Positions 9,302 to 18,775 are shown, counted from the stretch's first letter. The stretch: DNA of 64,000 nucleotides from Gemmatimonas groenlandica (GCF_013004105.1 NZ_CP053085.1:930001-994000); one strand, 5' to 3'. Made by a program: numbers and translations. The notes: generated by a model from the letters alone, not told the origin.

Positions 9302-11600
9302 GCAGAATCGCACTCCAGATGAGAGGCCAGGTCGCGTTGGTTTGCGCGCGATACTGCGGGCGGAAACCGTAGAGATAGACATGGCCCGTCCCAACCGCGG
9401 CATCGACCATCGCGGCGCGGCCGTTCAGGCGTGCTCCGCCCAGAAGCCAGCCGGAGAGCAGTGGATCGCCCGCCGATTGATAGCGCAACACGACGCTCGC
9501 TTTGGTTGTGTCGGTTATCGCAAACGTGGGACTGTCCTCGAACCAGACGGCAGGTGTCGGGGCACGGTAGGTCGCTGCGACCGGATGCGCGCGATTCACC
9601 TCGACGGCGAACATCGAGCCCGGTGCGTAGAAGTCGGTGTTGCGCACATTCGCCAGGACATTCGTGACGGGCAGCGCCAGCGCTTCGATGGCATACTCAC
9701 TGGCCTCGTTGAAGGCGAGCAACGCGCCACCTTCCGCCACAAAGGCCTTGAGGGCAGCGGCGCCGGCCTCACCGAGGCCGCCACGCAGGGAATCCGGATA
9801 CGGCGCCGCGAGGCCGCGACGGAGCTGTGCGGCGGGCTGATCCGGCAGCAGAATCGCGTCGAATTTCGCCCGCAGTCCGCCGGCGCGGACATCACGATCG
9901 TGCAGCGTGGTGAACGGAATGCGGTTGGCGTCGAACACCCACCGTGTCCACCCTTCGTCCATCGACGCGCTGTAGCTCTGGTAAATGGCGATGCGCTTGC
10001 CACTCGTGCCACTCAAGCCCGATACGTTGTACGTCGGCTCGGCCACCGGCTTCACGACGGCACCGAGTTGCATCGTCGGTGCTTTCACCGCCTGGATATC
10101 CACGCCGAACAACAGCGGCAGCGTGTGCGCCGTGACGTCGTATGGACGTTTCGGCGGACCCCCCGGGTACTCCTGCAGATTCGGGTAGGCCTGTCGCTCC
10201 AGCAACGCCTTGGCATACGACCCGAATGGTTGTGCGGTCGGCACGAGGTAGCTGCCAGCAGGCTGACTTTCGTGGACCACCACTTGCCCGTGCTGCAGCG
10301 TCCACAGCAGTCGCGTGAGGGCGGCGGGATCGCTCTGTTGTTTCGAAATCACGTACATCGCTGGCACGTCGGTCGTCGTCCACGGATGATCAGCCGCCAG
10401 CGCCCGCTCACCAAGCGTCGCATAGCTCTCGAGCCAAGCGCCGCGGTCGCGCGCCGCCTGCACCAGCAGCGCCCACGTCGCGCTCACCTGATACGACACG
10501 ATGTCGCCGATGCCCCAGCGACCGCCCGGCCACACCGCGGGAAAATTCCACGATGCGACCTTGGCGTCATAACCGCGCCCTGTGCCGAGCTTGTCGAACG
10601 GGAGATCAATCGACGACGCCAGTCGTGCACTCGCCGTTTCCGTGAGAATACGCGCACCGCGGTGATTCAGCGAATACTGGCGCGCCGGTGACCATTGATC
10701 GTACGACGCGTTGGTGGCAATGCCCGTCTTGCCGTCGGCGGTCATGCGCCACGCCATCGCCATGCCCAGCGCGTTGGTGCTCGCGGTGAGAATTGGGTCG
10801 ATGTTTGGCTCGAGCGGATCCATGTACGGCGGAATGAAGATACGGCCCGCGTTGGCGCCTTGCTGGTGCACATCGTTCACGATCTGCGGCGTCCACGGCG
10901 AATACAGCGAGTCCACCGTATAGCGGGTCTCCTTCTGCGTGAAGGCGTACCAGTCGCGGTTGTTGTCGTGTCCCGTGTAGAAGTGGTACAGCGACGGCGG
11001 ATTCGTGCCTTCGGCCGGCGTGTCGAGTGTGCTGCGATACCAGTCACCGACGATATCGACGCCGTCGGGGTTCTGGCTTGGCACCATCATGATGATCGTG
11101 TTGGCGAGAATCGACTTGGCTTCCGGTGTGTCGGCGCGTGCGAGGCGGTCGGCGACCACCAGCGGCGTCAGAAATCCCCCGACTTCGTTGGAGTGAATGC
11201 TCGACGTGATCAGAATGACGTTCTTGCCTTGTGCAATCAGCGATGCTCGCATGGCCGCCGTGCGCAAACGTGGATCCATCAGTTGCTGCTGGATCTTCTG
11301 ATAGCGCGGCAGGTTGGCGAGCGTGGCCGAGTCGCTGATGAAGGCCACGATGAACGGACGTCCCAGCGTGGTCTTGCCCAGCGTACGCACCGAGACATGC
11401 GGGCTGGCCTTATCGACGGCCGCGAAGTAGTCCGTCACTTGCTTCCACGAAGGGAGCTTTCGATCGGCGCCAGGCTCCCACCCGAGAATACTCGCCGGCG
11501 AGGGAATCGCGGGCGTCGCGCGTCGTTGCGCGCCAGCGGTGGTGGCCGACGACACGAGGCAGAGTGCGGCCAACGTACGCGAAACGAAAGCACGGGTCAT
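9297..11600 (-). CDS. Secreted M14-family zinc carboxypeptidase with C-terminal GATase-like domain
   Basis: A 767-residue exported peptidase. Residues 1-25 form a signal peptide ending TTAGAQ. The M14 fold is shown by the zinc site HSNE (H136, E139) and the third ligand H245 in NDVHQQG, the substrate-binding NNR (R215), and the catalytic Glu in ILTETASARL (about E321). The C-terminal third (about 520-767) resembles the glutamine-amidotransferase-like domain often fused to large bacterial M14 proteins, ending in VYLYGFRPQYRAQT, with no obvious catalytic triad of its own. It probably trims peptides in the periplasm or outside the cell. It lies upstream of the glucan synthase on the same strand, but a 355-bp gap argues against tight coupling. 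Confidence 0.88.
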   Translation of the reverse strand: MTRAFVSRTLAALCLVSSATTAGAQRRATPAIPSPASILGWEPGADRKLPSWKQVTDYFAAVDKASPHVSVRTLGKTTLGRPFIVAFISDSATLANLPRYQKIQQQLMDPRLRTAAMRASLIAQGKNVILITSSIHSNEVGGFLTPLVVADRLARADTPEAKSILANTIIMMVPSQNPDGVDIVGDWYRSTLDTPAEGTNPPSLYHFYTGHDNNRDWYAFTQKETRYTVDSLYSPWTPQIVNDVHQQGANAGRIFIPPYMDPLEPNIDPILTASTNALGMAMAWRMTADGKTGIATNASYDQWSPARQYSLNHRGARILTETASARLASSIDLPFDKLGTGRGYDAKVASWNFPAVWPGGRWGIGDIVSYQVSATWALLVQAARDRGAWLESYATLGERALAADHPWTTTDVPAMYVISKQQSDPAALTRLLWTLQHGQVVVHESQPAGSYLVPTAQPFGSYAKALLERQAYPNLQEYPGGPPKRPYDVTAHTLPLLFGVDIQAVKAPTMQLGAVVKPVAEPTYNVSGLSGTSGKRIAIYQSYSASMDEGWTRWVFDANRIPFTTLHDRDVRAGGLRAKFDAILLPDQPAAQLRRGLAAPYPDSLRGGLGEAGAAALKAFVAEGGALLAFNEASEYAIEALALPVTNVLANVRNTDFYAPGSMFAVEVNRAHPVAATYRAPTPAVWFEDSPTFAITDTTKASVVLRYQSAGDPLLSGWLLGGARLNGRAAMVDAAVGTGHVYLYGFRPQYRAQTNATWPLIWSAILR

Positions 11601-11693
11601 CGGAGCACCATTCGGGTTTCGGGTGAGCTGCTCCGAGACAATCTGCGGCGAAAGGTCCCGCTTGGGAAACGACCGCGCGACCGCGAGCCGTCG

Positions 11694-12791
11694 TCAGGCG
11701 ATCAGGTCGGCTGTGACCTCGGCCGGCGTGCGACAGCCGGCGAGCGCAAGGGCGAGGTCGCATTCGTCCTTCAACAACTGCAGCACCTGCTTCGCGCCTG
11801 GCTGGCCGTTCACCGCGAGCCCCCAGAGCACCGGGCGTCCAAGGAGGACGGCCTGGGCACCCATGGCGAGCGCCTTGATCACATCGGTGCCTCGGCGAAT
11901 GCCACCGTCCACGAGCACGGTGCCGCGCCCGCGAAGGGCGTCGGCCACCCCGGGTAACGCGCGGGCGGTGGGGATCGCGGTGTCGAGCTGACGGCCGCCG
12001 TGGTTGGATACGATCACGCCGGCCGCGCCGTGCTCGATGGCCAGCACCGCATCGTCGCCTCGGACGACGCCCTTCACCAGAATAGGGAGCGTCGTAATCG
12101 ACCGCAGCCAGGCGAGGTCGCGCCACGCGATCGACGGATCCCAGTGTCGATCGAAGAACTCCGCCAGCGCCGAGATCTGCGACCCAGTTACATCACGATC
12201 AGCGGCGAGCGTGTCACGCAGCGTTACCCCGAGATTGGGCACCGGCACGTCCGGCGGCAGGTGAAGGCCGTTGAGGAGATCGCGCTCCCGCCTTCCCAGG
12301 AGCGGCGCGTCAACGGCCAGTACGAGTGCCGTGCACCCCGCGCGCTCGGCCCGCCGCACGAGCTCCGCCGTTACGCCGCGATCGCGATAGATGTAGAGCT
12401 GAAACCAGAGGGGACCCGACGTGCCGGCGCGCACGGCCTCGATCGTCCGGTTCGACAGCGTCGAGAGAATCATACCCGCGCCCGTCGCCTCCGCCGCCAT
12501 CGCCGTGGCGACCTCGCCGTCCGCATGCGCGAGCTGCTGGAACGCCATCGGGGCCACGAACACGGGCCAATCGAGGGTGTGCCCAAGGACTTCGGTGCGC
12601 TGTGAGCGCTCGGAGACGTCCCGCAGCACCCGATATCGCAGGGTGATGTCATTCCAGGCCGCGTGTGCCGCGCCCAGCGCCACCTCGTCGTTCGCGCCAC
12701 CGGCGTAGTAGTCGTAGACCATGCGCGGCAGCACGTCGGCGGCAGCGGCCTCAAAATTGTGCAGATTGATCAGTGGCGTCGACGTGGGCAT
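11694..12791 (-). CDS. FMN-dependent alpha-hydroxy-acid oxidase/dehydrogenase (lactate/glycolate type)
   Basis: A 365-residue TIM-barrel flavoenzyme that oxidises L-2-hydroxy acids such as lactate or glycolate to 2-oxo acids. Signatures: NFEAAAADVLPRMVYDYYAGGA at the N-terminus, PMAFQQLAH, the FMN-binding QLYIY, LAVDAP (D161), PILVKG (K240) and the catalytic SNHGGRQLD (H264, R267), followed by DGGIRRGTDVIKALAMGA for phosphate binding. I chose the ATG at 12791, nine codons after the longest start, because the family begins just before the NxxxFE segment. No membrane anchor is visible. The exact substrate, and whether oxygen or the respiratory chain takes the electrons, cannot be told from sequence. 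Confidence 0.9.
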   Translation of the reverse strand: MPTSTPLINLHNFEAAAADVLPRMVYDYYAGGANDEVALGAAHAAWNDITLRYRVLRDVSERSQRTEVLGHTLDWPVFVAPMAFQQLAHADGEVATAMAAEATGAGMILSTLSNRTIEAVRAGTSGPLWFQLYIYRDRGVTAELVRRAERAGCTALVLAVDAPLLGRRERDLLNGLHLPPDVPVPNLGVTLRDTLAADRDVTGSQISALAEFFDRHWDPSIAWRDLAWLRSITTLPILVKGVVRGDDAVLAIEHGAAGVIVSNHGGRQLDTAIPTARALPGVADALRGRGTVLVDGGIRRGTDVIKALAMGAQAVLLGRPVLWGLAVNGQPGAKQVLQLLKDECDLALALAGCRTPAEVTADLIA

Positions 12792-12855
12792 GCTTGAACA
12801 TTGCACCGGTCGAGCCATTGCGCACGCGTCTCTTCATCAGGTCAGTGCCCCGTCC

Positions 12856-13896
12856 ATGATTCACGCCCAGCACGATCCGGCGCTCGTTGTCCGCCTTGTC
12901 CGCCAGCTACCGCTGCACTACGCGGACGGCGCGGACCCCTCCGTTGATCGCCCAGCGCACGTGCGGGCTGGTTCCGGATTGGCGTGGGTTGGCGAGCGGC
13001 TCGCCATCGTGCAGGACGACGCCAACTTCATCGCCTTGGTTGATCCCGCGTCGGGTCATGCGACCGCCGTGGTGCTGCCAGCCGGCGAAAGCGGGGTGCG
13101 CCAGTTCGATACGGGTCGCGGCAACAAGAAGCAGAAGTTCGATCTTGAAGCACTGGTCAGCGTTGATTCCCCCGACGGCCCCTTCTTGCTGGCCATCGGC
13201 TCCGGGTCGTCCAAGCGCCGCGAGCGCATGGTCACGGTGAAGCGCGCTGGTGAAGCCGACGAAGCGCTGTCGCTCATCGCGGCGCCGGGACTTTACGATG
13301 TGCTGCGTCAGGCGACCGATTTCTCGGGGAGTGACATGAACATCGAAGGCGCGGTGTGCATCGGCGATGTGTTACGACTCTTCGGGCGCGGCAACGGGGA
13401 GGCGAGCAAACGCCATCTGCCCCTCGACGCCACCTGTGATCTGCACTGGCCCTCGGTACGGGATTATCTCGACGCGCCGGATAGCGTGGAGCCGCCCATG
13501 CCCCGGCGGTTGCGACAGTATTCCCTCGGCGAGGCCAACGGCGTGCGCCTGAGTTTCACCGACGCCACGGTCGCGTGGGGCGATCGGTCGGCGCAGCCGG
13601 TAGTGCTCTACACGGCCGCCGCCGAAGGCTCACCTGACTCCCGGCGCGACGGCGAGGTGGCCGGTAGCGCCATCGGCTTCCTCGACCCGCGTTGTGAGGG
13701 GACGGTGATGCGCTACGCGTTGTTACGCGACATGCAGGGTGAGCTGCTGCCGCTCAAGGTCGAGGGAATCGCCTGCGGTCGCGCCGACCAGCGCCAGGTC
13801 TTTGTGGTGCTCGATGTCGACAATCCCGACGCACCGTCGATGCTGTGCGAGTTGCGTCTGGAGGGTCCGTGGCCGTCGCTGGATACACCCGGATAG
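12856..13896 (+). CDS. Conserved protein of unknown function, DUF6929-like
   Basis: A 346-residue protein starting at ATG 12856, inside a longer open frame that would overlap the divergent oxidase. It has no signal peptide. The pattern of short repeats (LAWVGERLAIVQDDANFIALVDP, FLLAIGSGSSKRRERM, NIEGAVCIGDVLRLFGRGN, EGIACGRADQRQVFVVLDVDNPD) resembles a beta-propeller of the phytase-like or esterase-like kind and recalls the DUF6929 family. EGxxxG and DxDNPD loops could bind metal. The role is unknown. It is divergent from the oxidase and 64 bp upstream of the deacetylase gene, so it may share that transcript. Confidence 0.6.
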   Translation: MIHAQHDPALVVRLVRQLPLHYADGADPSVDRPAHVRAGSGLAWVGERLAIVQDDANFIALVDPASGHATAVVLPAGESGVRQFDTGRGNKKQKFDLEALVSVDSPDGPFLLAIGSGSSKRRERMVTVKRAGEADEALSLIAAPGLYDVLRQATDFSGSDMNIEGAVCIGDVLRLFGRGNGEASKRHLPLDATCDLHWPSVRDYLDAPDSVEPPMPRRLRQYSLGEANGVRLSFTDATVAWGDRSAQPVVLYTAAAEGSPDSRRDGEVAGSAIGFLDPRCEGTVMRYALLRDMQGELLPLKVEGIACGRADQRQVFVVLDVDNPDAPSMLCELRLEGPWPSLDTPG

Positions 13897-13960
13897 CGCT
13901 CAAGACGATTCGCTGATAGAACAGTGTAGCTCGACCTCCACTCCTCGCCCGCCCCCGACC

Positions 13961-14947
13961 ATGCTTCGATTCCCGCTCGCGCTGCTGTTGGCCTGTTGTC
14001 CCGCCATCCTCCAGGCGCAGGCGCAGCCTGTGCCGATCACGACCGCCAAGCCGGGATGGAAGTGGACCATGGACAGTGTACACACCGTGGTCAACGAAGT
14101 CCGCGCCGGCCGCTCGCTGCAGCCGGCGGCGTGGCCGAATGGGTCGCGCGTCGCGGTGCTGCTCTCGTTCGACGTCGACAACGAGACGATCGCGATCCGC
14201 TACGGTGAGCCCACGGTGGGATCGTTGGCTGAGATGCAGTACGGCGCACGTGTAGGATTGCCGCGCATCATGCGCTTGCTCGACAAGCACGAGATTCCCG
14301 CGTCGTTCTTTATCCCCTCGGTGAGCCTGGCGATTACGCCATCGATGGCCGATCTGATCAAGAAGAGCGGTCGACATGAATTTGCCGTGCATGGTTGGAT
14401 TCACGAGCTGAACATGACGCTCCCCGATTCGGCCGAACGCGCGTTGCTCGCGAAGGCCGTCGCCGAACTCACGGCGCTGACCGGGCAGAAGCCAACCGGC
14501 TACCGCGCACCGAGCTGGAATTTCAGTCCGAATACGTTGGCGATTCTTCGTGACATGGGCTTCCGCTACGAGAGCTCGCTCATGGCCGATGATGCACCCT
14601 ACGAGTTGGTGCAACGCGGGCAACCCACCGGACTCGTGGAGTTGCCGGTGCAATGGATTCTCGACGATGCGCCGCTGTTCGATCCGCGCGGCGAGCGCTA
14701 CATGAATCCGCGCGATGTCGCTCGCGTCTGGATGGACGAGTTCGACAAGGCGTACGAGGAGGGTACGATGTTCGTGCTCACGCTGCATCCCCATGTGTCG
14801 GGGCATCGCTCCCGTATTGTGGCCCTCGAGCTGCTGATCGCGCACATCCAGGCCAAAGGGGCCGGCAAGGTGTGGTGGGCCACGCACGCGGAGGTCGCCG
14901 AGTACGTGCGCAAGGCGTCGAAACTCGGCGAACCGAGGGCCCGATAG
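13961..14947 (+). CDS. Secreted polysaccharide deacetylase (NodB/CE4 fold)
   Basis: A 328-residue exported hydrolase. ATG 13961 gives a signal peptide ending about residue 20-22 (ILQAQA). The NodB domain shows motif 1 SFDVDNE (D71, D73), motif 2 HGWIHE (H144 and H148, the metal His pair), motif 3 YRAPSWNFS and the late LTLHPHVSGH. The spacing and the SFDVDNE form resemble the allantoinase/PuuE-like and peptidoglycan-deacetylase branch rather than chitin deacetylases, so the substrate may be an N-acetylated glycan or a cyclic amide. The TAG stop overlaps the GTG of the PQQ enzyme gene by one base, so the two are almost certainly co-translated. Confidence 0.85.
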   Translation: MLRFPLALLLACCPAILQAQAQPVPITTAKPGWKWTMDSVHTVVNEVRAGRSLQPAAWPNGSRVAVLLSFDVDNETIAIRYGEPTVGSLAEMQYGARVGLPRIMRLLDKHEIPASFFIPSVSLAITPSMADLIKKSGRHEFAVHGWIHELNMTLPDSAERALLAKAVAELTALTGQKPTGYRAPSWNFSPNTLAILRDMGFRYESSLMADDAPYELVQRGQPTGLVELPVQWILDDAPLFDPRGERYMNPRDVARVWMDEFDKAYEEGTMFVLTLHPHVSGHRSRIVALELLIAHIQAKGAGKVWWATHAEVAEYVRKASKLGEPRAR

Positions 14948-16887
14948 TGCGCGCCCTGCTTCGCTCGGCGACGTTGTCGCTCCTCGTCGGTGCCACGCCG
15001 GCGTTCGCGCAGCGCGTGGATTGGGCGAATACCAGTGGAGATCCCGGCGCTATGCGCTATGCGCCTCTGGCGGACATCGACCGCAACAATGTGGGTCGAC
15101 TCAAGCTCGCCTGGCGGTGGAACACCGGCGAGCGCAGCGTGCGAGCCAGCGCGAATCAGAAGGCCGCGCGTCCCGGATTATTTCAGGCGTCACCGATCGT
15201 GCTCGGCGATACCATGTACGTCTCAACGCCGTACGCGGCGGTGGCCGCGCTCGACGCGCGCACCGGTCGCGAGTTGTGGAAGTTCGATCCGGAAATGTGG
15301 CGCACCGGACAGCCGTCGAACGGCACCGGTTTCGTGCACCGTGGCGTGGCCACGTGGGCATCGTCAACGCAGCGACGGATCTTCATCAATGCACGTTGGA
15401 AGTTGATCGCGCTCGATGCCGCCACGGGCAAACCCATCCCGTCGTTCGGCGTAAACGGCGAAGTCGATCTCACGAAAGAGCTTCGTCGCGCCGTGAACCA
15501 GTTGCAGTACACGAACACCTCTCCCCCGGTGGTCTATGGCGACCTGGTGATCGTGGGGAATGGCGTGGGCGATCGCATTCGCTATCGCAACGATCCGCCC
15601 GGCGACGTGCAAGCGTTCGATGTGAACACCGGCAAGCGCGTCTGGAGCTTTCACACGGTGCCCGATTCCGGCGAAGTCGGCTGGGACACCTGGGAAGACG
15701 GCTCGTACAAGTACATGGGGCACACCAACGTGTGGGCACCAATGAGCCTCGACGCGGCGCGTGGATTGTTGTTTCTGCCGGTGTCAACACCCACAAACGA
15801 TTGGTATGGCGGCGATCGCAAGGGCGACAACCTTTTCGCCGAATCCGTCGTCGCGCTGAATGCCAAAACGGGCGCGCGCGTCTGGCACTATCAGATCGTG
15901 CATCACGGACTGTGGGACTACGATCTGCCGGCACCGCCGGTGCTAGCCACTATTACCTGGAACGGTAGGCCGCGCGATGTCGTGGCGGTTCCGTCGAAGA
16001 CTGCATGGATCTACGTGTTCGACCGTGAGACCGGGGCGCCGATCTGGCCGATCGTGGAGCGCCCGGTGCCCAAGAGCGACGTGCCGGGGGAGCGTGCCGC
16101 ACTGACCCAGCCGATGCCGACCAATCCCGCCCCGTTTACCCGCCAAACGGTGAGCGAGAACGATCTCATTGATTTCACGCCGGAGCTCAGGCGTCGCGCG
16201 CTCGAGGTGTTCTCGAAGTATCGCAGCGGTCCGATTTTCACACCGCCCTCGCTCGAAGGCACGATCGTGATGCCGGGCTCGATCGGCGGGGCAGGCTGGG
16301 GCAGCACGTCGTACGATCCCGAATCGCACACGCTGTACGTGAAGGGCACCGACAACCCGGTCGTCTATCGGGTGCAGAAGGGCGTGCCGAATGACACCAT
16401 CGGATTCGAGTATACCGTCGATTTGGTGCGCAGCGGACTTGGCGTAACGGCCGATCCCGACTCGGGAAAAGCTGATCATGCGCCGCCCGAGCAGCTGCCG
16501 TTGATCAAGCCGCCATATGGCACCATGACCGCGATCAACCTCGACACCGGCAAGCGACGCTGGCAGGTGACCCTCGGCGATACACCGGCGATCCGCAATC
16601 ACCCGTTGCTCGAAAACGTGAAGCTGCCTCCGCTCGGGGTGGCCGGAGCCGTGGGCGGTACGGTCACCAAAGGCGGACTGATCTTCGCCACCGGCGGCGG
16701 TTCGGTGCTCTATGCGCTCGACACGCGCGACGGCTCTGTGAAATGGCAGTTCGACCTGCCAGCAGGGCGGGGCTACGCAAACCCCATTTCGTACCGCGCG
16801 GCGAACGGGGTACAGTACATCGTGATCGCCACCGGCGGCGGTGACAACGCCGAACTGATCGCCTTTTCGCTCGACGGCAGGCACTAG
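14947..16887 (+). CDS. Soluble PQQ-dependent dehydrogenase (quinoprotein, eight-bladed propeller)
   Basis: A 646-residue periplasmic quinoprotein. The GTG at 14947 overlaps the previous stop (TAGTG) and gives the signal peptide VRALLRSATLSLLVGATPAF followed by AQ. The mature part begins WANTSGDPGAMRYAPLADI, typical of glucose and alcohol quinoprotein dehydrogenases. Propeller blades carry repeated tryptophan-docking segments (RELWKF, KRVWSFHTV, ARVWHYQIVHHGLWDYDLPA, KRRWQVTLGD, GSVKWQFDLP). HTNVWAPMSLD and VHHGLWDYDLPAPP are PQQ-site hallmarks of the membrane-GDH-like group, but the five-helix N-terminal membrane domain of Gcd is missing. It probably oxidises a sugar or alcohol in the periplasm. 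No pqq biosynthesis gene is in the window. Confidence 0.88.
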   Translation: MRALLRSATLSLLVGATPAFAQRVDWANTSGDPGAMRYAPLADIDRNNVGRLKLAWRWNTGERSVRASANQKAARPGLFQASPIVLGDTMYVSTPYAAVAALDARTGRELWKFDPEMWRTGQPSNGTGFVHRGVATWASSTQRRIFINARWKLIALDAATGKPIPSFGVNGEVDLTKELRRAVNQLQYTNTSPPVVYGDLVIVGNGVGDRIRYRNDPPGDVQAFDVNTGKRVWSFHTVPDSGEVGWDTWEDGSYKYMGHTNVWAPMSLDAARGLLFLPVSTPTNDWYGGDRKGDNLFAESVVALNAKTGARVWHYQIVHHGLWDYDLPAPPVLATITWNGRPRDVVAVPSKTAWIYVFDRETGAPIWPIVERPVPKSDVPGERAALTQPMPTNPAPFTRQTVSENDLIDFTPELRRRALEVFSKYRSGPIFTPPSLEGTIVMPGSIGGAGWGSTSYDPESHTLYVKGTDNPVVYRVQKGVPNDTIGFEYTVDLVRSGLGVTADPDSGKADHAPPEQLPLIKPPYGTMTAINLDTGKRRWQVTLGDTPAIRNHPLLENVKLPPLGVAGAVGGTVTKGGLIFATGGGSVLYALDTRDGSVKWQFDLPAGRGYANPISYRAANGVQYIVIATGGGDNAELIAFSLDGRH

Positions 16888-16926
16888 ATGCCGCTCGTCT
16901 TTTCATGTCCCACTCGTGGAGTTCAC

Positions 16927-18378
16927 ATGCGGCGGTTCTTCGTGCCCGTCATCGGTTTGAGCGCGACGTTCGCTGTGTCGCACGTTGCCTCGGCGCAATC
17001 ACGCGCGCCGATCTTCAACCCGACCGCGCTCACGGCGCAGCAGCAGCTGTCCCGCGAGATCTACAAGGAGCTCGTCGAGATCAATACCGGCGTGGAGACC
17101 GGCAATATCACGACGGCCGCAGTGGCCATGGCCGCGCGCTTCAAAGCGGCGGGCATCGCGGAGGCCGACATCTTTGTGGGTGGACCGCGCCCGGAGAAGC
17201 ACAACGTGGTGGCGCGCATTCGCGGGAAGGGCGGCCCAAATGCGCCGAAGCCGCTGCTCCTGCTCGCGCACATCGATGTCGTGGAGGCACTCAAGGCCGA
17301 TTGGTCGCCCGACCTCGATCCCTTCGTGTTCACGGAGCGCGACGGCTACTACTACGGGCGGGGAACCGCTGACGATAAGGCCATGGCCTCGATCTTCGTC
17401 GCCAACGTCTATCGTATGAAGCGCGAAGGGTTCGTGCCCGATCGCGACATCATCATCGCGCTCACCGCCGATGAGGAAAGTGGTCCGGCCAATGGTGTCG
17501 ATTGGCTGCTGAAGAATCACAAGGAGTTGGTGGATGCCGCGCTCGTCATCAACGAGGGCGGCGGTGGCACGCTGCGCGACGGCAAGCCGTTGTTCAATAG
17601 CGTGCAGGCGACGGAGAAGATCACGACCAACTTCACGCTGCGCGTGACCAACAAGGGCGGCCATTCTTCGGTGCCGCGCGACGACAACGCGATCACGTCG
17701 CTCTCCGACGCGCTGTCGAAAGTCGGCCGGTACAAATTCGCCATTCAGCTCAACGACGTGACACGCGCGTTCTTCACGCAGACGGCTGCGCTGGAAGAAC
17801 CCGCGATGGGCAAGGCCATGAAGGCGCTGGTGGCGAATCCAGCCGACAAGGCGGCCATCGCCGTCGTGACGGCCGATCCCAAGTACAACTCGATGCTGCG
17901 CACGACCTGCGTGGCCACGGAACTGAAGGGTGGTCACGCCACGAATGCGCTGCCGCAGCTCGCCGAGGCGAACGTGAACTGCCGCGTATATCCCACGCAA
18001 ACCGCGCCACAGGTGCAGGCTGAGCTGGCGAAAGCCATTGGCGACACCACGGTACAGGTGATCATCCGGTCGCAGCGGCCGGCCTCACCGCCGTCGGCGC
18101 TGCTGCCGGAGCTGATGCAAAACGTCGCCCGCATTACGAAAGAGCTGTGGGGCGAGATGCCGATCATTCCCACGATGAGCACCGGCGCGACCGATTCGCG
18201 CTTCTTCCGCGCCCTCGGCGTTCCGGCCTTTGGCGTGTCAGGACTCTTCTCCGATCCCACGGTCGACGCACGGGCGCATGGTCGCGACGAACGCATGGGC
18301 ATCAAGAGCTACTACGAAGGGCAGGAGTTCCTCTATCGCCTCACCAAGGCGCTGAGCGCCAACGTGGTCGCGCAGTAA
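16927..18378 (+). CDS. Secreted M20-family metallopeptidase
   Basis: A 483-residue exported di-zinc peptidase. I place the start at ATG 16927 because MRRFFVPVIGLSATFAVSHV leads straight into a signal peptide cleaved after ASAQ; the upstream in-frame ATG at 16888 adds 13 residues without signal features. M20 signatures: LLLAHIDVVEA (H115, D117), GRGTADDKA (D149 bridging), ADEESG (E183 general base, E184 metal) and a late His in RAHGRDER. The dimerisation insert GGHSSVPRDDNA is also present. It follows the PQQ enzyme by 39 bp and is probably in the same operon. It likely releases amino acids from di- or tripeptides or acyl-amino acids in the periplasm. Confidence 0.88.
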   Translation: MRRFFVPVIGLSATFAVSHVASAQSRAPIFNPTALTAQQQLSREIYKELVEINTGVETGNITTAAVAMAARFKAAGIAEADIFVGGPRPEKHNVVARIRGKGGPNAPKPLLLLAHIDVVEALKADWSPDLDPFVFTERDGYYYGRGTADDKAMASIFVANVYRMKREGFVPDRDIIIALTADEESGPANGVDWLLKNHKELVDAALVINEGGGGTLRDGKPLFNSVQATEKITTNFTLRVTNKGGHSSVPRDDNAITSLSDALSKVGRYKFAIQLNDVTRAFFTQTAALEEPAMGKAMKALVANPADKAAIAVVTADPKYNSMLRTTCVATELKGGHATNALPQLAEANVNCRVYPTQTAPQVQAELAKAIGDTTVQVIIRSQRPASPPSALLPELMQNVARITKELWGEMPIIPTMSTGATDSRFFRALGVPAFGVSGLFSDPTVDARAHGRDERMGIKSYYEGQEFLYRLTKALSANVVAQ

Positions 18379-18389
18379 ATGCGACGCGC

Positions 18390-18740
18390 ATGATCCGTCT
18401 CGACGCCTTGAGCGCTCGCTTTCGGGCGGACACCGGACTTGGGGGCGGCGGCGCGGCCTTGGCGCTCGCGCGTGGGCTCGAGCGCATCGGATGGAGATCG
18501 GTGCGTGAGCCGACGCCCGAAGTCCTCGCCAGCTACCTGGTGATGCTCCTCGACGCCTGCGTGCATGAGCATCGCGATCTGGGGGCGCTCACGCACGGCA
18601 TCGCGGCCGTCTTTCGCGATGCTGGGCCAAACCTCGACGGCGGACTACCGCCAATCGAGGCGTATCTACCGGCCGCGGAAGAGCTGCTGCAACATTACGT
18701 GAACAACGACATGTCCGAACGCCAAACGCCGATCCCGTAA
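18390..18740 (+). CDS. Small hypothetical protein, 116 aa
   Basis: Not recognised. It starts 11 bp after the peptidase stop (ATG 18390) and is the last gene of the plus-strand run. It appears soluble and helical, with no signal peptide and no cysteine-rich motif except one Cys in LLDACVHEHRD. An alternative ATG at 18379 is out of frame. Its C-terminal codons form the left arm of the terminator hairpin. Coupling to the peptidase gene suggests co-expression only; no function can be inferred. Confidence 0.6.
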   Translation: MIRLDALSARFRADTGLGGGGAALALARGLERIGWRSVREPTPEVLASYLVMLLDACVHEHRDLGALTHGIAAVFRDAGPNLDGGLPPIEAYLPAAEELLQHYVNNDMSERQTPIP

Positions 18741-18752
18741 GGGATCGGCGTT
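18725..18752. terminator. Bidirectional hairpin terminator with a stop codon in its loop
   Basis: AACGCCGATCCC (18725-18736) and GGGATCGGCGTT (18741-18752) pair perfectly over 12 bp. The loop is GTAA, whose TAA is the stop of the 116-aa gene. It lies between convergent genes (stops at 18740 and 18776). The T-tracts are short, so termination strength is uncertain. Confidence 0.7.
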
Positions 18753-18775
18753 GGTACATCAGGGGCGAGTCGCGA

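Noticed and set aside
9342-10691. 449-codon plus-strand frame antisense to the M14 peptidase
   Set aside because: Sense strand has the complete zinc and catalytic motif set; the antisense chain is Arg-rich without domains.
14653-14946. Upstream extension of the PQQ dehydrogenase frame into the deacetylase gene
   Set aside because: The GTG at 14947 gives a proper signal peptide, while the extension is an Arg-rich shadow of the deacetylase.
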